A stretch of DNA of 64,000 bases from Artemisia argyi (taxonomy: Eukaryota > Streptophyta > Magnoliopsida > Asterales > Asteraceae): the NCBI GenBank assembly GCA_030686995.1, contig CM060692.1, positions 14,737,465 to 14,801,464 of the forward strand. Reading direction: 5' to 3'. How positions within the stretch are numbered: the stretch's first letter is position 1; every line of letters begins with the position of its first letter. A program made the translations under genes and the position numbers. The notes below the pieces were generated by a model. That model was not told the DNA's origin and searched no databases. It worked only from the letters and a program-made list of their open reading frames with translations. Shown in pieces: positions 30,383-41,609 of the stretch.

Positions 30383-32710
30383 TTACATATTAATCATGCC
30401 AATACTCACAACCAAAAAGGTAAATCTTGAAACATCAAAGCCCTTTGTGAGTAGATCTGCTACATTATCATTAGTATGAACTTTAACCACATTGACAAGT
30501 CTTTGTTCAAAGCAATCTCTTATAAAGTGATGTCTAATCTGAACGTGCTTGGTCTTGGAATGATAGACTGGATTCTTAACAATACAGATAGTACTCTCAT
30601 TATCAATGTTGATAGGAGTATTCTTGAAATTGAATCCATAATCCAAAAGCTGATTTTGCAACCAAAGTACTTGTGCACAACAACTTGCAGCAGCTACATA
30701 CTCTGCTTCTGTGGAAGAAGTTGCTGCAATTGTTTGCTTCTTACATTGCCATGACACTAATCTGCTTCCAAGGTACTGGCATCCTCCAGTTGTGGATCTT
30801 CTATCATAATTGTCTCCAGCATAGTCACTATCTGAAAAGGCTTGGAGATGGAAAGGTGAATCCCTAGGATACCATAATCCTAGCTTAGGTTGTTGCCTAA
30901 GATACCTGAAAATCCTCTTGACAGCATTCAAGTGAGATACTTTTGGATTAACTTGATGTCTTGCACATAAGCTCACAGCAAAAGTAATATCAGGTCTTGA
31001 TGCAGTTAAATACATGAGACATCCAATCATAGACCTGTATAAGGTGACATAAACATCTTCTCCATCTTCATCTTTTCCCAAAGGTTTGTTAGTATCTACT
31101 GGTGTAGATGTAGGCCTAACAGTAGTGAAAGTGAATCTTTTAAGAATATCTGCAACATACTTATCTTGACAGATATAAATTCCACTGCTTGACTGTTGCA
31201 CTTGAAGTCCTAAGAAAAATGTTAATTCTCCCATGGAACTCATCTGAAACTCTTTCTGCATAAGATCTTCAAATTCCTTCACCATAGATTTCTTCCCAAA
31301 AATAATATCATCTACATACACTTGAACTAGCATAATATCCTTTTTATCTCTCTTGATAAACAAAGTCTTGTCAATAGCTCCTCTTCTATAACCATGTTGC
31401 AGTAGAAAATTGGAAAGCCTCTCATACCATGCTCTTGGAGCTTGATGAAGGCCATAAAGAGCTTTTATTACCTTGTAGACTTTGTTTGGGTGTGTAGGAT
31501 CTTCAAAACCAGGAGGCTGTTTGACATAAACTTCTTCTGTGATTTTTCCGTATAGAAAAGCACTTTTAACATCCATCTGATATACAGGGAATCCCATATA
31601 AGATGCAAAAGCCAAAAATAGCCTGATGGCTTCAAGCCTTGCCACAGGAGCAAAAACTTCATCATAGTCTACTCCTTCTTCCTGTCTATATCCTTGAGCC
31701 ACTAACCTTGCCTTGTTCTTAATAACTTTCTCTCTTTCATCTCTTTTTACTCTAAAGACCCATTTAGTTCCAATAAGTTTCTTTCCATCAGGTAAATCAC
31801 ATAATACCCAAACTTCTTGAAGTTTAAACTGTAGGATTTCTTCTTGCATAGCTTCCACCCAACTTTCCTTGGCTAATGCTTTTTTGATATTCTTGGGCTC
31901 TTCCTGAGATAGAAAACAAGCAAATAAACACAACTTCTGATCCTTGTGATTCACCCTGTTTTGCTTGTAGATAAAACTAAGTAAAGAAGTATGTTGTTGA
32001 GACATATTCTTAGCCTTAGTCCTTGTGAGCACCCCTGATGATGAGGGTCCAATAATATTGGTAACAAGATGAGTTTTATGAATTCTGAGAGTAGGAGTTG
32101 GTGAGACTTCAAGATTATCTTCCAAATTAGTTATATCAGGATCTTCATTAGAATCTGAGAAAATGCCTTCTTGATCCAATTCATCATCAGTGTCTTCTAA
32201 AGTAATTGTGTTTGGATCAGCAGTATCTTCTAAGTCAAGCATATTAGGATCATGAACAGCATCAGTATTTATCCAATTTGAAGTATTCAAAGGTTGAAAA
32301 GTACTTTCAAATGAATTGGCAGTACTTTGGGGTAAAGTACTGGCTGTTTCTTTTGCTTTCTTCTTTTCTGCTTCATAAGCTCTCCTTTGTTCATCATCAT
32401 ACGACTTAGCCATTGTTTCTTGAAAAAGCATTCTAGAAAGTTCATCTTGAATGGCTTGATCTTCTGTAGATACTGGTATTTGTGGTGGAACAGTACTTTG
32501 AGGATCAACAGTACTGTTAGGTTTAGCAGTACCTTGAGGCTCAGAAGTACTTTTCTTCTCATCATTGGCATTTTCTTTTGGCTCATCTTCAGATCTTAAA
32601 TTAATATCATGAACAATGTACTGTGCTTCTTCTTCAGTGGGAGCAACTTGATTTTCTTCCCTTACAGGTACATAATTCATTGATGAAGACATTAAATCAA
32701 GATCAAACAT
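30383..32710 (-). CDS. C reverse transcriptase and RNase H, 775 residues, intact
   Basis: Open from ATG 32710. Residues about 1-250 are an acidic linker with repeated QST or QGT tripeptides. RT begins with [18 protein letters not shown] and shows [45 protein letters not shown] and the catalytic VYVDDIIFG (about 31294-31320). RNase H shows [30 protein letters not shown] and [20 protein letters not shown] (D-E-D pattern). In an active element this is the C-terminal part of a gag-pol protein, not a separate gene; upstream frames are broken, so it is probably not made here. It ends just before the convergent opposite-strand gene. Confidence 0.9.
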   Translation of the reverse strand: MFDLDLMSSSMNYVPVREENQVAPTEEEAQYIVHDINLRSEDEPKENANDEKKSTSEPQGTAKPNSTVDPQSTVPPQIPVSTEDQAIQDELSRMLFQETMAKSYDDEQRRAYEAEKKKAKETASTLPQSTANSFESTFQPLNTSNWINTDAVHDPNMLDLEDTADPNTITLEDTDDELDQEGIFSDSNEDPDITNLEDNLEVSPTPTLRIHKTHLVTNIIGPSSSGVLTRTKAKNMSQQHTSLLSFIYKQNRVNHKDQKLCLFACFLSQEEPKNIKKALAKESWVEAMQEEILQFKLQEVWVLCDLPDGKKLIGTKWVFRVKRDEREKVIKNKARLVAQGYRQEEGVDYDEVFAPVARLEAIRLFLAFASYMGFPVYQMDVKSAFLYGKITEEVYVKQPPGFEDPTHPNKVYKVIKALYGLHQAPRAWYERLSNFLLQHGYRRGAIDKTLFIKRDKKDIMLVQVYVDDIIFGKKSMVKEFEDLMQKEFQMSSMGELTFFLGLQVQQSSSGIYICQDKYVADILKRFTFTTVRPTSTPVDTNKPLGKDEDGEDVYVTLYRSMIGCLMYLTASRPDITFAVSLCARHQVNPKVSHLNAVKRIFRYLRQQPKLGLWYPRDSPFHLQAFSDSDYAGDNYDRRSTTGGCQYLGSRLVSWQCKKQTIAATSSTEAEYVAAASCCAQVLWLQNQLLDYGFNFKNTPINIDNESTICIVKNPVYHSKTKHVQIRHHFIRDCFEQRLVNVVKVHTNDNVADLLTKGFDVSRFTFLVVSIGMINM

Positions 32711-33366
32711 CCAATCAGGACCTTTACCTTTAGAATTCTCTTGTTAAGAAATCAACATGAAGACATTCTTGAACCTTCTTGGTAGCCCTATTGTACACTC
32801 TGAATCCTTTGCTATTTGTACAATATCCCAATAAACATCCTTCATCTGACTTCCCATCAAATTTGCCCAAATAATCAGCAGTATTTAAGATGGTTAGGGG
32901 ACATCCAAAAGGTTTCATAAACTTGATGCTTGGCTTCTTTCCCATGAGTAACTCATAAGGTGTCTTCATTTGAGGTGTAGTCACTGATACTCTATTCAAT
33001 ACATAGCAGGCAGCACTTACAGCTTTAGCCCAGAATGGAACAGGTAGTTGAGAGTCTGCAAGCATTGTCCTAGCTGCTTCTATAAGAGTTCTATTCTTTC
33101 TTTCTGCAACTCCATTTTGTTGAGGAGTTCTAGCAATACTGAACTCTCCTTTAATTCCTTTCTTGGCACAAAATTCATCCATAAGCTGATTCTTGAACTC
33201 AGTCCCATTATCACATCTAATGCCTCTCACCTTGAGTCTTAACTGATTTTCAAGTGCTATTAATAGATCATGAATAGCATCAAAAGTTTCATCTTTAAAG
33301 CATAAGAAAAAGACCCAACTAAATCTGCTACAGTCATCTGTAACAACCAAGCAGTACTTCTTCTTA
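32711..33366 (-). pseudogene. C integrase catalytic core, frameshifted at both ends
   Basis: The frame shows VVTDDCSRFSWVFFL (first catalytic Asp), GIRCDNGTEF (second Asp) and GVAERKNRTLIEAARTML (Glu), then FWAKAVSAACYVLNR and the C-terminal region to [11 protein letters not shown] with a stop at 32730. It is out of frame with the preceding protease segment (one-base change in a T-run near 33375-33385) and with the following RT segment (near 32735-32750). All DDE residues are present. Confidence 0.88.
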
Positions 33367-34045
33367 TTCAGACTAAAACAGGTCCAAACAGATCCATGTG
33401 CAGCAATTCCAGAGGCTCTCTAATGGTCTTCTCATAAATCTTCTTACAAGAAGCCTTGTGCTGTTTACCCTTCTTACAAGCAAGACATGAGTGATCATTC
33501 TTGAATGTCTTAGAAGGTAAACCTCTAACTAAATTACCTCTGACCAGCTTACTGATGTTCTTGAAATTTACATGTCCCAGTCTTCTGTGCCATTGATGTG
33601 CTTCCTCCATAGATGCTCTTACTATCAAACATGTTGCTCTTTCAGCAGAATTTACATTCTTTAAGTCTATGCTGTACACATCATTAGTTCTTGGTGCTCT
33701 CAGCAACACCAAGTTTCTATCTTCTAACTTGAAATCAGGAGAAAGTATAAGACATTCTATGTCAAAGAATAACACAGGGTACTTCTTATCACAAATCTGA
33801 GAGACTGACAGAAGATTGAATTTGAGCTCCTTCACATATCTAACATCTTCAAAATCAATGCTTCCAGCCTTGATAGTTCCTTTTCCAGTTATTCTTCCTC
33901 CATCAGGATCATTCCCAAATGCAACTTTTCCTCCAAAATAAGCTTTAAAATCTGACAAGAGCTCATTTTCTCCTGTCATACTGCCAGAGCAACCACTATC
34001 TACAATAAGATGATCTTTAAGCTCCTCCTCTGGGTTGCCCTGCAT
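33367..34045 (-). pseudogene. C protease and GAG-pre-integrase region
   Basis: HLIVDSGCSGSMTG is the copia-type protease active site (D-S-G). It is followed by the GAG-pre-integrase zinc module, HQWHRRLGHVNFKNISKLV and CLACKKGKQHKASC (H-H-C-C). The frame ends DLFGPVLV at 33368-33370, immediately before a frameshift into the integrase core. Confidence 0.88.
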
Positions 34046-34059
34046 TCACATGAAAAAGG

Positions 34060-35494
34060 TTAGTTAATTTTAGGAACCCAAGCCATTACTGACTTGTGTT
34101 CCCATTGTGGAGTGACATACTCAAAATTTTTGAGTATGTAATCACCACTGTCTTTGAAAGCATGATCAAGAATTAAGATTTTTGTTTCCAAAACTGTTGG
34201 TTTTTCAAGATCAATTTTCCCTTTTTCACCCTTAACTTCTGAAAGTACTGGTTTTTCCCCAGCAGTACTTTCTTTCTTAACCCATTTAGTTGTAACTTTA
34301 GGAGTTGGGTTCTGAGTCCTAGCATCTTTTCTTGTGTTGTAAAGCTTTCTAGGGTTGTAATGATTGTACCTCTTAGATCTTACAGGAGGTGTTGGCCTAG
34401 GGGATTCCAACACCTCCTGTATTTCATAAAGAAAAGGGATGTAATGGTTGAAAGCTACCTGGGGGGTGAGGAACTGCATTATATCCCTTTTCTTTATGAA
34501 ATACAGGAGGTGTTGGACTAGGGGATTCCTCATCACTAGAAGTGTTTTCATCTAGACTTATGAACTCTTCATCACTAGTGGAGGTATCAACTGTAAGATT
34601 TAGTTCCTTGCTCTTAAATGGAATACCTTCATTGCTATTATTATCATAACCTAGGCTTGTCTTAATATTGGATGTTCTTTGCTTTTCAACAAATTGAACA
34701 TGTGACACACCTGCCTCATTCCACACAGCAAGTTTCTCTAACAACTTATCCCTTTCAGCAGTCACTTTTTCTAGTTCAGACACCTTGCAACCTAGTTTCC
34801 ATTCATTTAACTTAACTAGGTAATCCTGTTGTTTATATGTTTCAAGCGATGCTACTTCATTGTTTTCATGTGTAAGGATTTTGGCCTCCATTGACTCTAA
34901 AGTTAATTGATAACCAGTTATCTCAGCCCTAGCCTTTTGAAATTTATCTCTTTCAGCTACATACTCACTAAGTAACTTTTGATACATATCATTACACTTA
35001 GAGCATACCTCAGAGTTAGTGGATGAACTTGGTGAAGCAGCTACCATAGCAAGCTGAACAGGTGCTTCTTCAAACTCCATGCTCCAATCAAAGCTTCCTA
35101 AATCATCTCTTGACTCCAAAGCAGCATATCCAGGCTCTTCATCAAATGTTGTGCTCCAGTCTTCCAATGCAACCATTGAATAGGTTACAGGTTCATCATC
35201 AAACTCATTAGACCAATCAATCTCTGACAGATTCTCTTGTGCAACCAAAGCTTTTGGTTTTGGTTCAGTAATTGGGATCTCTTTTCTCTCAGGCTTGGGT
35301 GGTTCAATCATCTTATTTGCTTGAAACTTTGCAAATTTGCATTCCCTTACAAAGTGACCAGTCCTAAGACCGTTGAAGCACTCAATCTTGGACTTGTCAA
35401 ATGTGATTCCTTGTTTAGCTCTTTGAAATTGATGCCTTTGCCTGTTTTGTTCACATACTTCTTGATCCTTGCAGTGAGCATGGCAACTTGCCAT
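34060..35494 (-). pseudogene. C gag C-terminal half with zinc knuckle, disrupted by an inverted repeat
   Basis: In this frame CFNGLRTGHFVREC is a zinc knuckle whose second Cys is replaced by Gly. A long acidic, coiled-coil-prone region follows (for example EWKLGCKVSELEKVTAERDK). The frame stops at 34424 inside a 40-bp inverted repeat, while the basic region RSKRYNHYNPRKLYNTRKD continues in another frame to 34060. The inverted duplication therefore broke the gag-to-protease junction. Confidence 0.75.
34382..34529. repeat. 40-bp inverted repeat with overlapping 27-bp direct repeat in C
   Basis: Arms 34407-34446 and 34477-34516 are reverse complements with one mismatch, 30-bp spacer. Outside, 34382-34408 and 34503-34529 are direct repeats with one mismatch. 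The pattern suggests template switching. Confidence 0.85.
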
Positions 35495-36417
35495 CTGATA
35501 TCAATTTCTTCCAAAACATCATCATCTATTTGTAATACATCTTCTTGATAGGTGACAGGTAGAGATGCTTGTTGAGCAAAGAATGAACATAGAACATCAT
35601 CTGAGGTGGGGGTAAGTGATTGTGATGAGTTGGTGGTGACCATTGTTGTACATGGAACTTGTGTTTCAGTCACAGTGCTTTGAACAGGATAAGCAGTACC
35701 TTTGTTAGAAGTACTGCTTCTCTTTTCAGAAGAGACAAAAGCAATGTTCTGTTGTGTGCTTGAACCTGTAGTACCATTCATCTCATGCTCATACACCTTC
35801 AGATTGTTGTAAAGATCATCAAAGTCCATAGTATCTAGCCCTGATTGTCCTCTGATCATAGTAGCAACTACATGCCATGCTGATGGCAAACTTCTCAAGA
35901 ACTTCAAATTAGCATCTTCAATTGATGCCTCAGAATCATATAGTTCTAACATACTCAGAAGATGTTGGAATCTTTCATAAGCAGAATCAAGACCTTCTCT
36001 TTCTCCAACTGTGAAAGTTTCAAATTGTTGCTTCAGCAAATTCCTATGCATCTTCTTGGAAGCATCATTACCTCCAAACTTCTTCTTTAGTGCAGCCCAT
36101 AGTTGTTTGGCATCTTTGGCATCATGAAACTTTAATAGGTGACCATCAGGAATAGCAGAAAGCAGTATGTTGAGAGCTTTGTCTTGATTTCTTTTGGTAG
36201 CAGCAGGTACAATAATTTTAGGTGGTGTTGGTTGTCCAGGTACCTCTACTGGTTCTTCAATTTGCATGTTACCATTGACAATCACATCCCATAGTGCATG
36301 GTCTGTGATGGCAATGTACTGCCTCATTTTCATGGCCCATAGGTTGTACTCTCCCTTCTTAACAATAGGGATTCTAACAGCAGTGATTGAGGGAGCAGGT
36401 GCAGCTTCAGTCGACAT
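35347..36417 (-). pseudogene. gag: C gag N-terminal half (copia gag), frameshift before the zinc knuckle
   Basis: ATG at 36417, 74 bp after the primer-binding site. IPIVKKGEYNLWAMKMRQYI, LWAALKKKFGG, QQFETFTVGEREGLDSAYER and RSLPSAWHVVATMIRG are typical of the plant copia gag (UBN2-type) domain. After about residue 330 (KKYVNKTGKGINF) the frame diverges into an unrelated end at 35347; the zinc-knuckle part continues in another frame from about 35425. A single-base indel explains this. Confidence 0.85.
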
Positions 36418-36490
36418 CTTTGAAGGGTTTGTAGTGAAATCAGTTTTAAGGTTTAAAGGTTTGTCTTCTTAATCAGAGTTTCCAACACAA

Positions 36491-36502
36491 GCTCTGATAC
36501 CA
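36491..36502 (-). promoter_or_regulatory. C primer-binding site
   Basis: TGGTATCAGAGC on the minus strand, two bases after the 5' LTR; the initiator-tRNA-Met site common to plant copia elements. Confidence 0.88.
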
Positions 36503-36504
36503 CT

Positions 36505-37019
36505 TGTTGGATCGATGTACTCTGACCAAACTACTTTGTAGCTTGTAAGGGTTTAACAATATTGAGTAAACTCAACACTATTAATATTGAAACACTATTT
36601 TACCTTGTAAAGTATGCGGAATCTACTAACACAAAGCTTAAGAAGAACTTTTATATTAATCAAACTTTGAACCTGCTTTGTTACCCAGATTCACTAACAA
36701 TCCCTAACTATTAACTTTGATCGACTTCTAAACGTATCTAAGACTTGTAAAACTTATATCGACTAATACCTCTTAAGGCTCTTTATATAGATAACCTTAA
36801 GTCGGTTTACAACATTAATCCTTGAACGACAAGTCATTATCCCTAACTAATTCTAGAATATTCGTTTAATATTACACATTAATCCTTATCTAATATTGCA
36901 CATTGGTCCTTGTTTCCTTTGAAGTACATTAAACATTCAGCAATAGCAGTAGTACTTTGACTTTATTCTTCAGCAGTACTTTGACATCCAGAAGTACTTT
37001 GATATTTTATATCCCAACA
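36505..37019 (-). mobile_element. C 5' LTR (right), 515 bp
   Basis: The pair of 25224-25766; six or seven substitutions seen by eye and one missing 28-bp unit. A minus-strand TATATAAAG lies at about 36782-36790. Confidence 0.9.
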
Positions 37020-37164
37020 ATTCTGTTTTCAGTAGCTGAGTGATTGAAGATAAAATGCACCAAAGAAAGCATCTTCACAAATAGTAACTCTTGTGAGGAT
37101 GCGTAAGTGGGAAAATTAGGTAAGTGCCAATTTGTGGCTGGAGTTTAAAGTCACTACATAAAAA
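37020..37164. other. Flank of C continuing the 23976-25223 locus
   Basis: It begins with the ATTCT duplication of C. No gene. It ends at a sharp junction (about 37163) with the gag start region of A2. Confidence 0.5.
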
Positions 37165-38314
37165 TATTACCACCTTCCATGATGGCGGATGCTAATGGTT
37201 ACGAACAAAGGAACGAAGAAATAAGATAGACTAAAGAAAACCTATAAAAAATACAAATATAAATCTTACTAGAAAGGAATCTTGCAAGTAGACCTAATAA
37301 AAAGAAATTTCAACCTAAGCAATAACTATTCCCCGGGAGCGGCACCAAAAACTTGATGCGTGGTTTTGCAACCTTGCAAAAGGTTTTACCTCTCAAGGGA
37401 TCTTGAGAAGCTTGTAATCCCCACCAGGCAGTGTACCTGACCGATGTAATATAGTGTAGTCGCAAGTACCGGTGGATTGATCGTTCTACTTGGGGAATAG
37501 TGTTCGTTAGGATCAAAACTTAATTAAACTAGGTCTAGAGGTGAGGGATGATTCTTTTTGTGTTTTTATGGTTTTTTGGAAAGCAAGTAAAAATCCCAAG
37601 TATTGGAAAAGTGGGCGGAATTAGTTGCTAGTCAACTATTTTAAATAACTACAAATGCAATAAAAATAAAATAACACGAAAATAAAATGTGAGAAAAACC
37701 TTATAATGAGAGAAACATGTTTACTTAGATTTCACTACTCCATAGCTATCTTTCATTAATTTATTAGTTTGTTACAATTGCTTGGATGACAGGTTATATT
37801 CCTTAATACCATTCATGGGGCCGTGTACAATCTTCCCCAACTCTATAAGTTTCTACCTCTTCCTATGTCGAGCAGACAACTAGCTCCTAACATGGCATCC
37901 TTAGTTGTCACTTATGCATTAAATACAACCATTAAAATCACAGTACACATCCAATTCATGTTTCTTAAGACGTTTAAGCAAGTTACCAATTGGAAGTTAG
38001 CCAGTTTTCTTAAGCCTAACATCGAAATCATTCATCCACAACAATTAATAACAAATAATCAACCAATAATCAATAACTAGGTTTCATTACATCTAAGCAA
38101 ACACAAACAAACCTAGCCTAGCATGTTAATGTAAAGACAAGCATAAGATAGAATCAAACAACACATAGACATATTGAATGATTATTGGAAGAGTTATCTT
38201 TAATCAAACATGGATGAAAGAAGGGTTTCAAACCCTTACAAGAAGGTGAAAATTCGACCTAGGGTTTGTGGTAAAATTCCTCCAAAAGTTCTCTCCCAAA
38301 TGAATGAAATTTAG

Positions 38315-38380
<66 letters not shown>

Positions 38381-38764
38381 CAGTCTGATGGCGTCACGTT
38401 ATATATGTGACGGCGTCAACTCGCCGACAAAGATATCCTCGGATTGCCTAGATCCAGATCTGACACCGTTACTTTAAAATCTTCACTTGGCCGTCACCCT
38501 TTATATTACACATGACGGCCTAGGCGTCACAAAGGGTGACGCGGTCACTCTTTAAACCCAAAAATCATTCTGGCGCGTCTCGTGTAAACTTCATGTCCAC
38601 TTTTTTGCCAACACGTTAAGCCGTCACTTTAAGAGCGTGACGCCGTCACCTTAAGAGCCTGACGCCGTCAGGTACTATTTCAAGCTTGATTTTGGAGACT
38701 TTATCATTTTCTTCACTTTTCGCTACAAAAACGTCCAAAATGCTTCCTTTTCCAGATTTCTTCT
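37165..38764 (-). mobile_element. A2: truncated A-family element, gag start, primer-binding site and partial 5' LTR
   Basis: On the minus strand only the first six or seven codons of gag (MEGGNIF, ATG at 37181) and the leader remain before a breakpoint near 37163. The primer-binding site is at about 37332-37353 (GGCACC variant). The LTR runs 37354-38764 and lacks its last 130 bp or so, where A3 starts. Instead of a normal TATA box it carries (AT)31 at 38317-38378, next to a degenerate TGACGCCGTCA array (about 38386-38670). Confidence 0.8.
38317..38378. repeat. (AT)31 microsatellite at the TATA-box position of the A2 LTR
   Basis: 62 bp of uninterrupted AT, where the other A LTRs have TATATA. 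Confidence 0.95.
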
Positions 38765-41609
38765 TGATGCATGGTTTTGCAACCTTGCAAAAAGTTTTAC
38801 CTCTCAAGGGATCTTGAGAAGCTTGCAATCCCCACCAGGCAGTGTACCTGATCGTTGTAGTATAGTATAGTGACAAGTACCGGGGGATTGATCGTTCAAC
38901 TCAGGAATAGTGTCGCTAGGATTAGAAAATCTCTTAAACTAAGTCTAGAGGTGAGGGATGATTCTTTTTGTATTTTTATATTTTTATAAAAGCAATTAAA
39001 ATTTGTGGTTTTGGAAGAGTGGGCGGAATTAGTTGCTAGCCAACTAACCCAATTTATCTAAAGAAGCAATTAAATTAAAATAATAAAAATGAAAAGAAAC
39101 TAATTATACTAATGTGGTGTAAACAATGATAGGAAAAGTTGTGTTTACTTAGATTTCCTTACTCCCTAGATATCTTTTACAGGTTAATCATTTGTTACAA
39201 TTGCATGGATGACGGGTCATATTCCTTAATACTAGTCGTAGGGCCGTGTACAATATTCCCTAACTCTATAGGATCCTACTTCACTCCGTGTCGAGCCGTT
39301 AGAAGCTCCTAACATGGGATCATTAGAATTCTGCTACGCATTAAATACACCCTAATATCGTAGTACACCTCCGATCATGTTTCTTAAGACGTTCAAGCAA
39401 GTCACCAATGGAAGTCTGCCAGTTTTCTTAAGCCTAACATCGAATACAATCATCCGTAACAACTATAAACAAACAATCAACCGATAATTAACATATAGGT
39501 TTCATTACATATACGCAAACACAAAAGAAATCTTGTCTAGCATGTTAAATTGAAGACAAGCGTAAGATATATTCAAACAACACATAGACATATTGATTGA
39601 ATTGAAAGAGTACTTATCTCAATTAAAACATGAAGGGTTCAAGGGGTTGAAACCCTTGAAAAAATCTGGAAAATTCGACCTAGGGTTTCCTCAGATGAAA
39701 TCGTATTGCCTAGATCCAATTGTGACGCCGTCATATGTAATTTTGTTCTGGGCCGTCACCGACTCTTGAACCGTGACGGCCTTGGGTGACGCCGTCACGT
39801 TTTCACTGGACCGTCACGGACTTTATCCACTTCCACCTCTTGTGTTGCTCTTGACGCCGTCATTAAGAAAGGTGTGACGCCGTCAGGTACTGTTCCCAGC
39901 AAGGAAAATAGAGACTTTACCGTTTTCTTCAGTTTTACGCTCCAAAAACGTCCAAAATACTTCCTTTTCTGAATTTCTCTCCAAAAGTACCTAAAATGAG
40001 AAAAGGAACGATTTAGGACAATATATGATCAAATTAATTCGAATTAGGGCATAAATGACCCCTTAAAAGTGGTTCATTTTTCGCCTTATCAAATACCCTT
40101 ACACTTGAGATTTGCTTGTCCTCAAGCAGATGAGCTTTTATTCTAATCAAAATACAAGTTAGGGGTCATTTAACACTAATATAAAAGTAATTACAACAAA
40201 TAATCGTTCCACTAAAGACCAAAGACAAGCACGGAGGTCATACACTAGCACCTCACAAATAGTGTTTAGATACTCACATCTCTCGGGTGTAATAAAGTAT
40301 ATATCACAATAAGGAAATGGAAAACATCTCTCACTACCTGTCATAGCAAATAGATTACCATAGGCTTGGGAAAGGATCAAACCTCCACCACTTGGCGTAA
40401 GCACCTAGGATAAACTATCAAAGAGGTCTTTCAAAGGGTTATAACGTTAGGTGTAGGGATATGGAAAACACGGTTTTGTTGGATAAAGGCAATATTTACC
40501 GGTGGCGAGTTAATCATCTTGGTTAATTACATGTACAATAAGGCGTTGGTAAGCCAAGACTAGACTCGACTTAAGCTAATAAATCAAAAATAACAAGAAC
40601 TTAAAAATAAACATGGAATGAAACGGGATGGTAGTCCGTATGTTTTTTTTTCTTTTTCTTTTGATTTTTTGTTTTTTTTTTTATTTTATTTTATTTTATT
40701 ATTTTTTTTTACCCTACCATCCAAAATAATACATCATAGGGAATGTACATTCCCCTTACACTTGAATTTTTACATACTTTACAATAAACTAATCTAATGA
40801 CTCGAATCAAGATAATCAAAACACTTGGAGTACTTTTAAGATTAATGCACATATGGGGGTAATAATTTGATGTTCTTCCCCATTACTCCATAAAACAAGT
40901 ACTTTACCCATGAGTCCCAATCGTCCCAAAACAATATGTACAAGATATGATTACTTTACCCATGAGTAATCAATTAGATAATTAACTAAGGGTTTAAACA
41001 TGTAAGAATAATGCACTAAAGATGAGTGCATACACGGAAGGCTAAGGCGATTTGGTTGCACATTTGGGTGGGTTGTAACAAATTCTTCTTTTAAGTAAGA
41101 TGCTTAAAGTTAGAAACGAAAAGATAGGCTCGGAGGGGTGTACTAGGGGTTTCGTGTACTAAAAATGAGTACAACGCTAAGGTGTGGGAAAAATCAATTG
41201 ACTTTACTAGCCAAGTAATATGACTTAAATGGTCAAGTAATTATGATACGGGTTTAACACAAGGGTGATCCAAATGCCTCTTATCATGTAGTAAATCCTA
41301 CTACACGAATGTAGTCTCACTAGCGGTCTCGGGATGGATCACTAACGCAAGTTCTGGAATCTAAATGCTACCGGTAAACACATAAGCACTAATAATGAAT
41401 GCTTTTCCTATCAAATCTAAAGGCGAACCTCACCTATTTGGGTGGAATTTTTTTTAAGTGGTACGGTTTTGTGCTAGTCATACAACTCCAATCCATGAGA
41501 CGCTTGCTAAGACTAAAGTTTCACTCTTAAATGTTATAATTTTTTTTTTTTAAATTTGGCGCTAAAATTACACTAACAAGTATTTCTCTTAGTTTTATTA
41601 CACACCTAC

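Larger units (their letters stand above)
25224..37019 (-). mobile_element. C: Ty1/copia element with extra ORFs, 11.8 kb
   Basis: LTRs of 543 and 515 bp; flanking 5-mers ATTCT at 25219-25223 and 37020-37024 are an exact target duplication. On the minus strand: 5' LTR, primer-binding site TGGTATCAGAGC, gag, protease, integrase, RT, RNase H (copia order), a 1.0 kb segment with an opposite-strand gene, a 2.8 kb extra ORF, polypurine tract and 3' LTR. The LTRs differ by a handful of substitutions plus one 28-bp repeat unit, so insertion is recent, yet gag-pol is frameshifted in at least three places. The extra 3' ORF suggests the SIRE lineage, but the short LTRs do not; I leave the lineage open. 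Confidence 0.9.

Noticed and set aside
37354..40091. Two head-to-tail LTRs resembling a tandem LTR or circle junction
   Set aside because: The first LTR lacks its last 130 bp and the second starts cleanly with its own interior; insertion of A3 into the A2 LTR explains it.
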